Below are positions 7,651-16,448 of a DNA stretch of 36,710 bases, piece by piece; positions within the stretch are counted from its first letter, which is position 1, and every line of letters begins with the position of its first letter. Position numbers and translations under genes: made by a program. The notes under the pieces are model-generated. The model was given only the letters and a program-made list of their open reading frames with translations, had not been told where the DNA came from and made no database searches. Where the stretch lies: positions 1 to 36,710 of the forward strand of contig DRQW01000213.1 in NCBI GenBank assembly GCA_011371305.1, in the 5' to 3' direction. Source of the stretch: Anaerolineae bacterium. GTDB lineage: Bacteria; Chloroflexota; Anaerolineae; J102.

Positions 7651-8559
7651 TTATCTGTGGGCGGGCCGGGCCGCCAGCGCAACCCAATCCCCCTGGGTCA
7701 TCGTCTCGATAACCTCCAGGCCCGCCGCTTTCAGAGCCAGGTCCACCACCTCGCGGCGTTGCTGGATGATGCCCGAAAGGATGAGGACGCCGTCGGGTGC
7801 GAGGCGCTGCGCCAGGTCTTCATGGAGCAGCATGTGGGCGATGACATCGGCCAGGATATTGACCAGCACCAGGTCATACCGGCCTGTGTCGATCACCGAT
7901 GCCACCAGCAGGGTGATCTTGTTTCGCACCTCGTTCAGGCGGGCGTTGACCTCAGCCGTGCGCACAGCTTCCGGGTCGATATCTGTGGCAATGACCCGGC
8001 TCGCGCCCAGCTTCACCGCGGCGATGGCCAGGATGCCCGATCCCGTGCCGACATCCAGGACCACGGAACGGGGCCGAAGGTAGCGTTCCAACAGGCGTAG
8101 AGCCAGTTGGGTGGATGGATGGGTGCCCGTGCCAAAGGCCATGCCCGGGTCCAGGCGCACGACCACATCACCCGGCTGGGTGGCTGGCTCCTCCCACGAC
8201 GGGGTGACGACGATGTGGTCACCGATGCGCAGGGGGCGATAATGCCGCTTCCAGGCCTCGGCCCAGTCCTCCGTGGCCAGTCGTCGTACCCGAGGCTCGC
8301 CGTAGAAATCCGCGAACGCGTGCGGCGGACGTTCGCGCATCAGCTTTTCCAGCAGATGGGCGTTTTCGGGGGTATCGGTCAGATAGCCCCGCACGATGGT
8401 CTGGGCCTGATGGCTTTCGCCATAGGGGCCAAACCCGCTCACCTCCACCACGACGCCGCCATGAAACAGGGGGTTCAGCCACGCCACCGCGGCCTGCACC
8501 GGCTCCGATTCGGGGTCGGCCGTGGCGACAGGGAGGGTGAATTCCAGGAGGTCGGGCAT
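7651..8559 (-). CDS. prmA: Ribosomal protein L11 methyltransferase
   Basis: LDPGMAFGTGTHPSTQLALRLLE, VLDVGTGSGILAIAAVKLGA, LVNILADVI motifs typical of PrmA. Confidence 0.95.
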   Translation of the reverse strand: MPDLLEFTLPVATADPESEPVQAAVAWLNPLFHGGVVVEVSGFGPYGESHQAQTIVRGYLTDTPENAHLLEKLMRERPPHAFADFYGEPRVRRLATEDWAEAWKRHYRPLRIGDHIVVTPSWEEPATQPGDVVVRLDPGMAFGTGTHPSTQLALRLLERYLRPRSVVLDVGTGSGILAIAAVKLGASRVIATDIDPEAVRTAEVNARLNEVRNKITLLVASVIDTGRYDLVLVNILADVIAHMLLHEDLAQRLAPDGVLILSGIIQQRREVVDLALKAAGLEVIETMTQGDWVALAARPAHR

Positions 8560-8591
8560 CGAAGCAATTATCCGTATCTAGCCGGCGCTTT

Positions 8592-9740
8592 TTAGAGCCC
8601 CAGGGCCTCGCGCATGCGCTCGAAGAAACCACCGTGCTCGTTGCGGTGCTCCACGGGCATGGGTTCCAGGGTCTCGGCCAGGCGATAGAATAACTCTTTC
8701 TGCTCCTCGGTCAGTTCCGATTGCTTGGGGATGTGCACATCCACGGTGATGAGCATATCGCCACGGCCACCGCCCCGCAGATGGGGCACGCCCAGCCCCC
8801 GCAAGCGCAAGACCTTGCCCGGCTGTGTGCCCGGGGGGATTTTCACCAGCTTGGGGCCGTCCAGGGTGGGGATCTCCACTTCGGCGCCCAGGACGGCCTG
8901 GGCGATGTTGATGGGCAGTTCCAGCAGGATGTCGTCATCCACCCGCTGGAATAGCTTGTGGGGCTTGACCGAGATGAACACATACAGGTTGCCGGGCTGG
9001 CCGCCCCGCTTGCCTGGTTCGCCCTCGCCCTGCAGCCGGATGCGTGTGCCATCCTGCACCCCGGCGGGGATCTTCACCCGCAGGCGGCGGGTCACTTCCA
9101 CCTCGCCCGAGCCGTGGCATTCCCGACAAGGGGTGGTCACCACCTCGCCCGTGCCTTTGCAACGGGGACAGGTGCTCACATTCACAAACGTACCGAAGAT
9201 GGTTTGCTGGCGTTGGCGCACCTGGCCCATGCCATTGCATGTGGGGCAGCGCATGGGCTGGGTGCCCGGCTCCGCGCCCGTGCCCTGACAACGGGGGCAG
9301 GTCTCATGGCGGGTGACCTCGATCTCCTTTTCGGTGCCCATCACCGCTTCTTCGAATTCAATGGTCAGATCGACGCGGATATCCGCGCCGCGCGCGGGCC
9401 CCTGACGACGCCCACCACGACCGAAACCGAAGCCGGTGCCGAAGATCTCCTCGAAGATATCGCCGATATCGGTGAAACCGCCAAAGCCCGGGCCATAGCC
9501 GCCCGCGGCCCCTGTGCCCGAAACACCGGCATGGCCATAGCGGTCGTAACGGGCGCGCTTTTGGGGATCGCCCAGCACTTCGTAGGCCTCATTGATTTCC
9601 TTGATACGGGCGTCCGCGTCCGGGCCTTTGTAGATGTCGGGATGATACTGCTTGACCAGTCGGCGATAGGCGCGTTTGATTTCATCGGCCGAAGCCGTGC
9701 GAGAAACGCCTAAGACCTCATAATAATCTCGTTTTGCCAT
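8592..9740 (-). CDS. dnaJ: Chaperone protein DnaJ
   Basis: J-domain with HPD ([14 protein letters not shown]), G/F region, four CxxCxGxG zinc repeats, C-terminal substrate-binding domain. Confidence 0.97.
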   Translation of the reverse strand: MAKRDYYEVLGVSRTASADEIKRAYRRLVKQYHPDIYKGPDADARIKEINEAYEVLGDPQKRARYDRYGHAGVSGTGAAGGYGPGFGGFTDIGDIFEEIFGTGFGFGRGGRRQGPARGADIRVDLTIEFEEAVMGTEKEIEVTRHETCPRCQGTGAEPGTQPMRCPTCNGMGQVRQRQQTIFGTFVNVSTCPRCKGTGEVVTTPCRECHGSGEVEVTRRLRVKIPAGVQDGTRIRLQGEGEPGKRGGQPGNLYVFISVKPHKLFQRVDDDILLELPINIAQAVLGAEVEIPTLDGPKLVKIPPGTQPGKVLRLRGLGVPHLRGGGRGDMLITVDVHIPKQSELTEEQKELFYRLAETLEPMPVEHRNEHGGFFERMREALGL

Positions 9741-9812
9741 AGTCCGAGCGGTTTCCTCGATGCGGGATGTCGATTATCATCTTAGTGAGACGCTAAAACG
9801 CGTGGGTAGGTT

Positions 9813-10016
9813 TCAGGGGGTTTCCTCATCCTCGCCCCAGCTGATGATCCACACACTCAGCGCGGCCAGGCCGATGGTGGCCAGGGCCAGAGCCAGCCAT
9901 TGGGTGGGGGTGAAGCCCACATGCCTGGCCGAGAAATAAAGGATAATCAGCATGCCCACCGCGAGCAATAGGAATGAAGCCAGGTTGGGATGGTTGCGCC
10001 AGAATGTTTTGATCAT
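9813..10016 (-). CDS. Small two-TM membrane protein
   Basis: MIKTFWRNHPNLASFLLLAVGMLIILYFSARHVGFTPTQWLALALATIGLAALSVWIISWGEDEETP; plausible membrane protein, start re-assigned from the longer ORF. Confidence 0.6.
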   Translation of the reverse strand: MIKTFWRNHPNLASFLLLAVGMLIILYFSARHVGFTPTQWLALALATIGLAALSVWIISWGEDEETP

Positions 10017-10127
10017 GGGGCATCGCAAATACATGGAGGGGCGGGAATCTGTCAGCGCTTTCCAATCCTTTGAAGAGGGTAGGGACGCGGATGATACGAG
10101 CCAGAGGTCGCGGAGATGGATGACAGG

Positions 10128-10292
10128 CTCACGCAAAGACGCAAAGTCGCTAAGCAAGTTTGCAAGTGGCAAGTGGCAGGTGGCCTGCGCAACGTGACTT
10201 GCCGCCTGCTACCTGCCACTTGCTACCTGCCACCTGCTACCTGCATACCTGATTCCCTTGGCGTCTTGGCGTGAGATCAATTTTCAAAGCAA
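10128..10292. repeat. Module E (ACGCAAAG) enclosing module B (TGGCARG heptamers), ATTTTCAAAGCA terminus
   Basis: CTCACGCAAAGACGCAAAG pairs with CTTGGCGTCTTGGCGTGAG; nested B hairpin with loop CTGCGCAACGTGACTT. Confidence 0.85.
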
Positions 10293-10302
10293 CCAACCGC
10301 AA

Positions 10303-10917
10303 TCATTTGACACCACGGGAGGCCAGGAGCTCCTGCCACGCGGCAACAACCTGCTCCCGCAGTTGCTCCATGTCCCCATCGTTGTGGATGACCACATCGG
10401 CTTCGCGCACTTTGTGGGCCTGGGGACTTTGGGCTGCCATCCGTCGTAACGCTTCATCCTTGTCCAGCCCTTTTTGTCTCACCAAGCGATTGAGCTGGGT
10501 CTCACGCGAGGCAGTCACTACCCAAATGACGTCGGAGAGATGGCGCAGACGGCTTTCCAGCAATTTGATGGCTTCCACAGCCACCACAGGTTCGGTGGCT
10601 TCGGCGATGATCTCTTCCACCCGCTGCTCCACTGCCGGGTGCACAATGCGCTCCAGGCGACGAAGCTGGTCGTGATCGGTGAAGACGATGTCCGCGAGTT
10701 TTGCGCGATCGATGCAGCCTTCTTTGTCCAAAATCCCTTTGCCAAACGCGGCGACCACGGCGTCGTAGGCACAACCGCCGGGGGCCATGGCCTGATGCGC
10801 CACTTTGTCTGCATCAATGGTGCGGGCACCTAATTCCTGCAGGATGGATAACACAGCGCTCTTGCCAACGCCAATATTACCTGTAAGACCGATGACGATG
10901 GGACGAGGGGAGTTCAT
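10303..10917 (-). CDS. coaE: Dephospho-CoA kinase
   Basis: VIGLTGNIGVGKSAVLSILQELGARTIDADKVAHQ and HP motif; VVAVEAIKLLES typical of CoaE. Confidence 0.95.
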   Translation of the reverse strand: MNSPRPIVIGLTGNIGVGKSAVLSILQELGARTIDADKVAHQAMAPGGCAYDAVVAAFGKGILDKEGCIDRAKLADIVFTDHDQLRRLERIVHPAVEQRVEEIIAEATEPVVAVEAIKLLESRLRHLSDVIWVVTASRETQLNRLVRQKGLDKDEALRRMAAQSPQAHKVREADVVIHNDGDMEQLREQVVAAWQELLASRGVK

Positions 10918-10984
10918 AAGGGTTCATCCTCCTGGATAGGGTTGGAGAGAAATGACTGAGAAAGGGAAGGGGGATTCCAATCAA

Positions 10985-12967
10985 TCATACCAAAGCAGCC
11001 CAGCTTTCGATAAGTTCCTCCAGTTCTCGTTCGAGGGCCTGGTAGCGTTCGCCCAGTTTCTGCACTTCTTCGATGCGCTGGGCCTGGCTCGCGCGTTCCA
11101 GAGCCCGGGTGAGCTCTTCGAGCTCTTGTTCTTTGGCATGGATGCGTTCCTCAATGGCTTGAGCCTCTTGCTGGCGTTTTTCCTGTGCTTTGCGCTGACG
11201 CCGCGCTTCCCGGGCCTGTTCACGCGCGGCCTGTTGGGAACGGGCCTTGGGTTGGGTGCTGGCCTGGGCGTGCAATCGCTGTTCTTTCTCAGCCAGATAA
11301 GCAGAATAGTTGCCTTCGTAGGCTTGGAGTCGTCTGATCTGGGGGTCGATCACCCATACCTGGGTGGCGATGGCGTCGATCAGGTAACGGTCGTGAGAGA
11401 CCAGCAGCACCGTGCCGTTAAAGTCCCGCAGCATGGCCTCCAGCACTTCCTGGGATTCGATATCCAGATGGTTGGTGGGCTCGTCCAGCACCAGGAAGTT
11501 GACCTCCTGGCGGCTGAGCCGGGCCAGGGCCAGACGGCTGCGCTGGCCACCGCTGAGGGTGTCGATGGTTTTGAACACCTCGTCGCCGGTGAAGAGGAAG
11601 CGGGCCAGGTAGGCGCGTGCCTCGCCGATGCTCAGCCTGGGGTCCGCGTCCATCAGCGCGTCCAGGACGGTCATGTCGGGGGCCAGGGTCTCTTGGGCCT
11701 GGGCCAGATATCCGATCCGCACGCTGGCGCCGATGCGTAACCGGCCTTCCAGGGGCGGGATCTGCCCCAGCAGGGTGCGGATGAAGGTGGTCTTGCCCGA
11801 GCCGTTGGGCCCCACCAATCCCGCGCGCTCCCCCCGTTTGAGCAACAAGTCGTCGGCCCGGAAGAGGAGCAGGTCGTCGGGGCCAGGGGGCGCGGGGGCT
11901 TCGTACACATAGCCGCCCGACCGTTCACGACGGATGGGAGGGTGTGGCTGGCTGCGATAGCCAATGGCCAGGTTCTCTGTAGATAACACCAATTCCCCGC
12001 TGCGGATGCGGCTGATCATTTGCAAACGCATGGTTTGCCGTTGCCGCGGGGCCATCAGGCGTTGCCGTTGCAACAGCCGCTCCAGGCGCTTTCGGCGTCC
12101 CCGAGCTTGTTTGCTCTTTTGGCCAGCGATGTTGCGCCGGATGAATTCTGTTTCTTTGGCGATGAATGCCTGCTGGGCTTCATATTCCTTCTTCATGCGC
12201 TCCAGCATGGCTTCTCGCTGGATGAGATACTGGCTGTAATTCCCGCGGTAGGTGCTCAATCGCCCCCACATCATCTCCCAAATGCGATTCATGACTTTAT
12301 CCAGAAAATAACGATCGTGGGAGACGACTACCATCGCGCCATGCCAGGTGAGCAAGGTGTTTTCCAGCCATTCGATGGCGGTGAGGTCGAGATGGTTTGT
12401 GGGCTCATCCAGGAGCAGGAGTTCGGGCTGGCGCAGGAGGATTTTGGCCAGTAGTGCGCGCGTGCGCTGGCCGCCGCTCAGTTGGGCCAGGGGCTGGTCG
12501 AACATCTCCGGCCGAAAACCCAGGCCCGTCAGGGTCTGGCGAATACGGGTGGGGTATTCGTAGCCGCCCTGGAGTTCGAATGCCTGTTGACGGCGGGCGT
12601 ACTGCTCCAGCGCTGCCTGGGCCACCTGGGGATCCGGATCGGCCATGCGCGCTTCCAGGGCCGCGAGTTTGCGTTCCTCGGCCAGCAGGTCACTGAACAC
12701 CTCCAGCATGTCCTCCCACAGGGTTTTGTCCCCCGGAGGTGGTGGGTCCTGCGGCAGATAGCCGATGGTGAGGCCGCGCTTGCGATACACCTCCCCCGCG
12801 GTGGGCTCCAATTCGCCCGCGAGGATGCGCAGCAGCGTGGTTTTGCCCTCACCGTTGGGGCCGATGAGGCCGATGCGATCCCCGCGCGAGATGACACAAT
12901 TCACCCCCTGGAACACGTCCAGCGGGCCAAAGGACATGGCCAGATTCCGGGCGGTGAGCAAACTCAT
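10985..12967 (-). CDS. ABC-F family ATP-binding protein (Uup/YdiF-like)
   Basis: Two Walker A motifs (GPNGEGKTTLL, GPNGSGKTTFI), two LSGGQR signatures, LDEPTNHLD twice, charged linker and C-terminal coiled coil. Confidence 0.95.
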   Translation of the reverse strand: MSLLTARNLAMSFGPLDVFQGVNCVISRGDRIGLIGPNGEGKTTLLRILAGELEPTAGEVYRKRGLTIGYLPQDPPPPGDKTLWEDMLEVFSDLLAEERKLAALEARMADPDPQVAQAALEQYARRQQAFELQGGYEYPTRIRQTLTGLGFRPEMFDQPLAQLSGGQRTRALLAKILLRQPELLLLDEPTNHLDLTAIEWLENTLLTWHGAMVVVSHDRYFLDKVMNRIWEMMWGRLSTYRGNYSQYLIQREAMLERMKKEYEAQQAFIAKETEFIRRNIAGQKSKQARGRRKRLERLLQRQRLMAPRQRQTMRLQMISRIRSGELVLSTENLAIGYRSQPHPPIRRERSGGYVYEAPAPPGPDDLLLFRADDLLLKRGERAGLVGPNGSGKTTFIRTLLGQIPPLEGRLRIGASVRIGYLAQAQETLAPDMTVLDALMDADPRLSIGEARAYLARFLFTGDEVFKTIDTLSGGQRSRLALARLSRQEVNFLVLDEPTNHLDIESQEVLEAMLRDFNGTVLLVSHDRYLIDAIATQVWVIDPQIRRLQAYEGNYSAYLAEKEQRLHAQASTQPKARSQQAAREQAREARRQRKAQEKRQQEAQAIEERIHAKEQELEELTRALERASQAQRIEEVQKLGERYQALERELEELIESWAALV

Positions 12968-13006
12968 AGCATGTCATTATACAACCAATTGAAGCTGGAG
13001 GGGAGT

Positions 13007-13035
13007 TTGTATTTTGATGAAATCTAGGGTATAGT
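13007..13035 (+). promoter_or_regulatory. Sigma70-type promoter for slyD-like gene
   Basis: TTGTAT (13007-13012), 17-nt spacer, TATAGT (13030-13035). Confidence 0.55.
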
Positions 13036-13092
13036 GAGTTGAACCGCCTGGACTTTCGGGCGAAAAAACCATTTTCAAAAAAGGAATGACCC

Positions 13093-13593
13093 ATGAGTGA
13101 AGAAAGAACCGTTCAAACCGACGATGTCGTGTCCATCGAATATACCTTGACCGACGACCAGGGCAACATCATTGACTCCTCCGAGGGCATGGAGCCCCTG
13201 GAATATCTCCACGGCCACAACAACCTGATCCCGGGGCTGGAAAAAGAGATCACTGGCATGCGGGTGGGCGAAGAAAAACATGTGACCGTGCCTCCCGAGG
13301 AGGCGTATGGGCCCCGGCATGAAAATGCCACCCAGATCATCCCCAAAGAAGCCTTCCCGCCCGATATGGAAGTAGAACCAGGCATGGGCCTGCAGATGCG
13401 CGATACCCAAACCGGCCAGATCTACGAGGTTTACGTGACCGAGATCCGGCCCGAGGGTGTGGTTGTGGACTTCAATCATCCTCTGGCGGGCGAGACCCTG
13501 CACTTTGACGTGAAGGTTGTGGGCATTCGTTCTGCCACGCCCGATGAGATCGCGCACGGGCATGTGCATGGCGAAGGCGGCCACCACCATTAA
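13093..13593 (+). CDS. slyD: FKBP-type peptidyl-prolyl isomerase (SlyD-like) with His-rich tail
   Basis: LTDDQGNIIDSSEGMEPLEYLHGHNNLIPGLEKEITGMRVGE and VPPEEAYG motifs; C-terminal HGHVHGEGGHHH. Confidence 0.9.
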   Translation: MSEERTVQTDDVVSIEYTLTDDQGNIIDSSEGMEPLEYLHGHNNLIPGLEKEITGMRVGEEKHVTVPPEEAYGPRHENATQIIPKEAFPPDMEVEPGMGLQMRDTQTGQIYEVYVTEIRPEGVVVDFNHPLAGETLHFDVKVVGIRSATPDEIAHGHVHGEGGHHH

Positions 13594-13598
13594 GCAAG

Positions 13599-13632
13599 AA
13601 AAAGGGGCGATGGAATCGCCCCTTTTGTTTTC
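13599..13632. terminator. Bidirectional terminator between slyD and the M20 peptidase gene
   Basis: AAAAAGGGGCGATGGAATCGCCCCTTTTGTTTT: GC hairpin with A-run/T-run on both sides between convergent genes. Confidence 0.85.
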
Positions 13633-14952
13633 TCATCCCCGCGGCATGCGCTGAATGGCCCGATAGATGGCCTCGGCTCCGAATTCGATGGCTTCAACCG
13701 GGACGCGTTCGTTGGCGGCATGGATGGTAGAGGCGAAGTCGAAGTCGGGGGGCAGCTTGAGGGGGAGGAATCCATAGGTCTGAATGCCCAGGCGGGCGAA
13801 AAAGCGGGCGTCGGTGACGCCGACCTGCAGATAGGGCAGGGGAATGCCTTCGGGGTCCAGTTCCTTCAGTACCCTGGCCAGGTCATCGAACCAGCCCATA
13901 TCGGGCGCGTCCGGGCCGGGATCGTGGCGCAGCACCTCCAGTGTCACATCTTCACCTACAATAGCCCGGAGTTCCCGTAACATGTCCTCGGGCGTCTGGC
14001 CGGGGAGCAGGCGCCCATCCAGCTCCACCGACACTTCGGCCGGGATGACGTTGATCTTATCGCTGCCGTGGAGGATGGTAGGGCTCACGGTGTTGTGCAG
14101 CATCGCGTCGAACAATCGCGCGCGATCCCCCATCATGTCGAGGATGTTGTCGGTGAGATGGGGTTGGAGCAACTGGCGCATGGTCATGCCGGTAGGCCCG
14201 CCCAAAGCCTCGGCCATGGTCTCGAACATCTGCCTGGGCACAGGCGTGATGTGCGCGGGCAGGCGATGGCGGTCGAGTTTGAGCAGCAATTCCCCCAGTT
14301 TTGCTATCGCGCCCCCGCGGATGGGACGGGAACCATGCCCGGCAGGCCCGCGCACGGTGGCTTTCATCCAACAGATCTGCTTTTCCGTGACCTGGATGGG
14401 ATAAAAGCGTTTGCCCTCCACATACAGGGTAAAGCCTCCAAACTCCCCAATGGCATAGCGAACGCCCTGGAACAGGTCGGGGTGTTCTTCCACCAGAAAC
14501 TTCGCGCCCATATCGCTCCCCGCTTCCTCATCGCTGAGGATCGCGAGCAGGATGTCGCCGGGCGGGGTGAGGCCCTCGGCCTGGGTTCGCAATACCGCGG
14601 CCAGCATCATGGCCACGCCGCCTTTCATATCCAACGCGCCCCGTCCCCACACATAACCATCCACCAGCCTCCCTTCAAAGGGGGGCACCTGCCACGCCTG
14701 CCCCTGGGTGGTGACCACGTCCACATGGCCCTGCAAAAGCAATGGCGGCGCTTCCCCGCGGCCCGGCAGGCGGGCGATGAGATTAGGGCGGTTGGGCGCT
14801 TTGCTCAGGATCTGGGTGGAGATGCCCGCCTTGGTGAGCAAGCCGTTGATATAGGCCATGATCTCGGCCTCGTTACCTGGGGGATTGGTGGTGTCGAATT
14901 GAATGAGCCGCTGTAAAAGCTCGGCCGGGCGTTTGTAGGTGGCGTCGTTCAT
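13633..14952 (-). CDS. M20 family metallopeptidase (ArgE/DapE/ACY1-like)
   Basis: LLLQGHVDVV, GRGALDMKGGVAMMLAA, ILSDEEAGSDMGAKFLV motifs; GHGSRPI dimerisation-domain motif. Confidence 0.9.
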   Translation of the reverse strand: MNDATYKRPAELLQRLIQFDTTNPPGNEAEIMAYINGLLTKAGISTQILSKAPNRPNLIARLPGRGEAPPLLLQGHVDVVTTQGQAWQVPPFEGRLVDGYVWGRGALDMKGGVAMMLAAVLRTQAEGLTPPGDILLAILSDEEAGSDMGAKFLVEEHPDLFQGVRYAIGEFGGFTLYVEGKRFYPIQVTEKQICWMKATVRGPAGHGSRPIRGGAIAKLGELLLKLDRHRLPAHITPVPRQMFETMAEALGGPTGMTMRQLLQPHLTDNILDMMGDRARLFDAMLHNTVSPTILHGSDKINVIPAEVSVELDGRLLPGQTPEDMLRELRAIVGEDVTLEVLRHDPGPDAPDMGWFDDLARVLKELDPEGIPLPYLQVGVTDARFFARLGIQTYGFLPLKLPPDFDFASTIHAANERVPVEAIEFGAEAIYRAIQRMPRG

Positions 14953-14989
14953 GATGTTTTTTCCTTTGTGGTGGTGTTTTGGATATCGC

Positions 14990-15140
14990 GCTCACGCCAA
15001 GGCATCAACGCAAAGGGAATCAGGTATGCAGGTGGCAAGGGGCAGGTAGCAGGTGGCAGGTGGTAAGTCACGTTGCGCAGGCCACCTGCCCCTTGCTACT
15101 TGCAAACTTGCATACTTGCAAACCTGCTTCGTTGCGAAGC
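14990..15140. repeat. Module E/B nested repeat
   Basis: CTCACGCCAAGGCATCAACGCAAAG, B arms, loop AAGTCACGTTGCGCAG (reverse complement of the loop at 10186-10200). Confidence 0.75.
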
Positions 15141-15150
15141 GTCCGCGTCA

Positions 15151-15369
15151 TCAGCGTTCCCGTTGCGATTCCGCTTTGCGCGGGGCGTAGTGGGGACACC
15201 AAGCCTCAGGGGGGATGGGGCGGTTGCCATACGGGCTTGCGGGGTTGCGGCAGAACGCATGGTGTTTGCTCACCTGGCCGTCACCACTGCTCCAGAAGCG
15301 ATCCAGATGCGCGCAGGTGTGGCAGGTGTGTCCACGCAGATGGTTCCAGAAAATCGTCCATCGATTCAT
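15151..15369 (-). CDS. Small cysteine/histidine-rich protein
   Basis: 72 aa with CHTCAHLDRF...GQVSKHHAFCRNPASPYGNRPIPPEAWCPHYAPR; ATG overlaps the upstream TGA by 4 bp (TCAT at 15366-15369 on + strand), implying translational coupling. Confidence 0.6.
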   Translation of the reverse strand: MNRWTIFWNHLRGHTCHTCAHLDRFWSSGDGQVSKHHAFCRNPASPYGNRPIPPEAWCPHYAPRKAESQRER

Positions 15370-16382
15370 CGCGCGTCATCCTGCTCCTTGTGCGGGGGAT
15401 TATCATCCCTATGCCTGGGTTTTTGATGCGAGGGCAGGCCCAGGATGACGTCCTCGCCGGCGGTGAGGCGGGCGAGTTTGAGTCGGGCCTTTTTCAGTGC
15501 CCGTTTCAGGGGTTTGCCGCTGTACACGCTGGCAAAGGTGGAAACCGCGGCCTGTTCATCCAGGTCGAGATGGTATTGCTCCCGCAATTCCTCCCGATGT
15601 CGGCAAAGCCACAGATAGAGGTCGGTCACGGTGCGGTCGGGGAATTCATCCAGCAGGCCGCTTTCCTCGATGGCCCGGGCCAGGGGCAGATAGACGTTTT
15701 CGTACCAGCTTCGCGCGGCTTCCTCGTAGGGCACTTCCTCGCCCCGGGCTTCGCCCATGTACCAGCGATGCACGTCGATATGTTCGTAGAGATCGCGATA
15801 GCGGCCCGGTTCGGTCAGCCGGATGGGCGCGTCGGGGTAGTGTTTGTCCAACCCGGTGCGTCGCAGGAACTGCAGGCGACTGGCCTCCACCAGCCACTGG
15901 CGTAACTCCTCCGCGGTCTTGGCCTCCACGGGGATGGAGGTTTCCACCGGGGTGACGTAAGCCTCGATGGTCTTTTCGCCGTGGGCGCGGGCCACCGAGA
16001 CGCGGTGATTGCCATCCCGGACGAAATAGAATTCCCCAACCTTGATCAAATCCACAGGGGGCAAACCTTCCAGGGTCTCGCGAGCCGCGTCCACTCGGGC
16101 CCAACGTTCTTCCAGGGCTTCGTTTTTGGGCAGAAACGCGCTGTTGAAATCGCGATAGCGCCCGACACTCCCCACGATCTTGTCCAGGGGAACTTCCTCC
16201 AGGGTAGGGCGAAAGCCTACCTCGCGGGCTTGGAGGATTTTGCGCACTTCATCATAGCTTAAGAGCTCGGTGCTTTCCCCGCGGATGCGCTTGATCCAGT
16301 CCTGGAGAAAAGCCTGCATGTGCGCGTCGCGAAATCGTTGATGGGCTTTGTTGATCTGTTCGCTGGTGGGTTCTGGGGTCAT
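15366..16382 (-). CDS. ParB/Srx-like domain protein, putative transcriptional regulator
   Basis: RPTLEEVPLDKIVGSVGRYRDFN...LPPVDLIKVGEFYFVRDGNHRVSVARAHG resembles a ParB-like (R/K)DGxHR core; C-terminal domain uncharacterised. Confidence 0.65.
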   Translation of the reverse strand: MTPEPTSEQINKAHQRFRDAHMQAFLQDWIKRIRGESTELLSYDEVRKILQAREVGFRPTLEEVPLDKIVGSVGRYRDFNSAFLPKNEALEERWARVDAARETLEGLPPVDLIKVGEFYFVRDGNHRVSVARAHGEKTIEAYVTPVETSIPVEAKTAEELRQWLVEASRLQFLRRTGLDKHYPDAPIRLTEPGRYRDLYEHIDVHRWYMGEARGEEVPYEEAARSWYENVYLPLARAIEESGLLDEFPDRTVTDLYLWLCRHREELREQYHLDLDEQAAVSTFASVYSGKPLKRALKKARLKLARLTAGEDVILGLPSHQKPRHRDDNPPHKEQDDAR

Positions 16383-16389
16383 ATTCGGG

Positions 16390-16420
16390 TAAAGAGAAAA
16401 CGACGGCGGGTGCCGTCGTC
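16390..16420 (-). terminator. Rho-independent terminator after the gamma-glutamyltransferase gene
   Basis: On the minus strand GACGACGGCACCCGCCGTCGTTTTCTCTTT: 8-bp stem followed by a T-rich tract. Confidence 0.75.
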
Positions 16421-16448
16421 GAGATGGATGAAGGGGGCTGGCTGAAGT

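Noticed and set aside
9782-9796. CIRCE/HrcA operator upstream of dnaJ (TTAGTGAGACGCTAA)
   Set aside because: Superficially similar, but lacks the TTAGCACTC-N9-GAGTGCTAA consensus and the arms are too short.
14068-14916. 282-aa plus-strand ORF opposite the M20 peptidase
   Set aside because: Antisense shadow; no RBS or recognisable domain.
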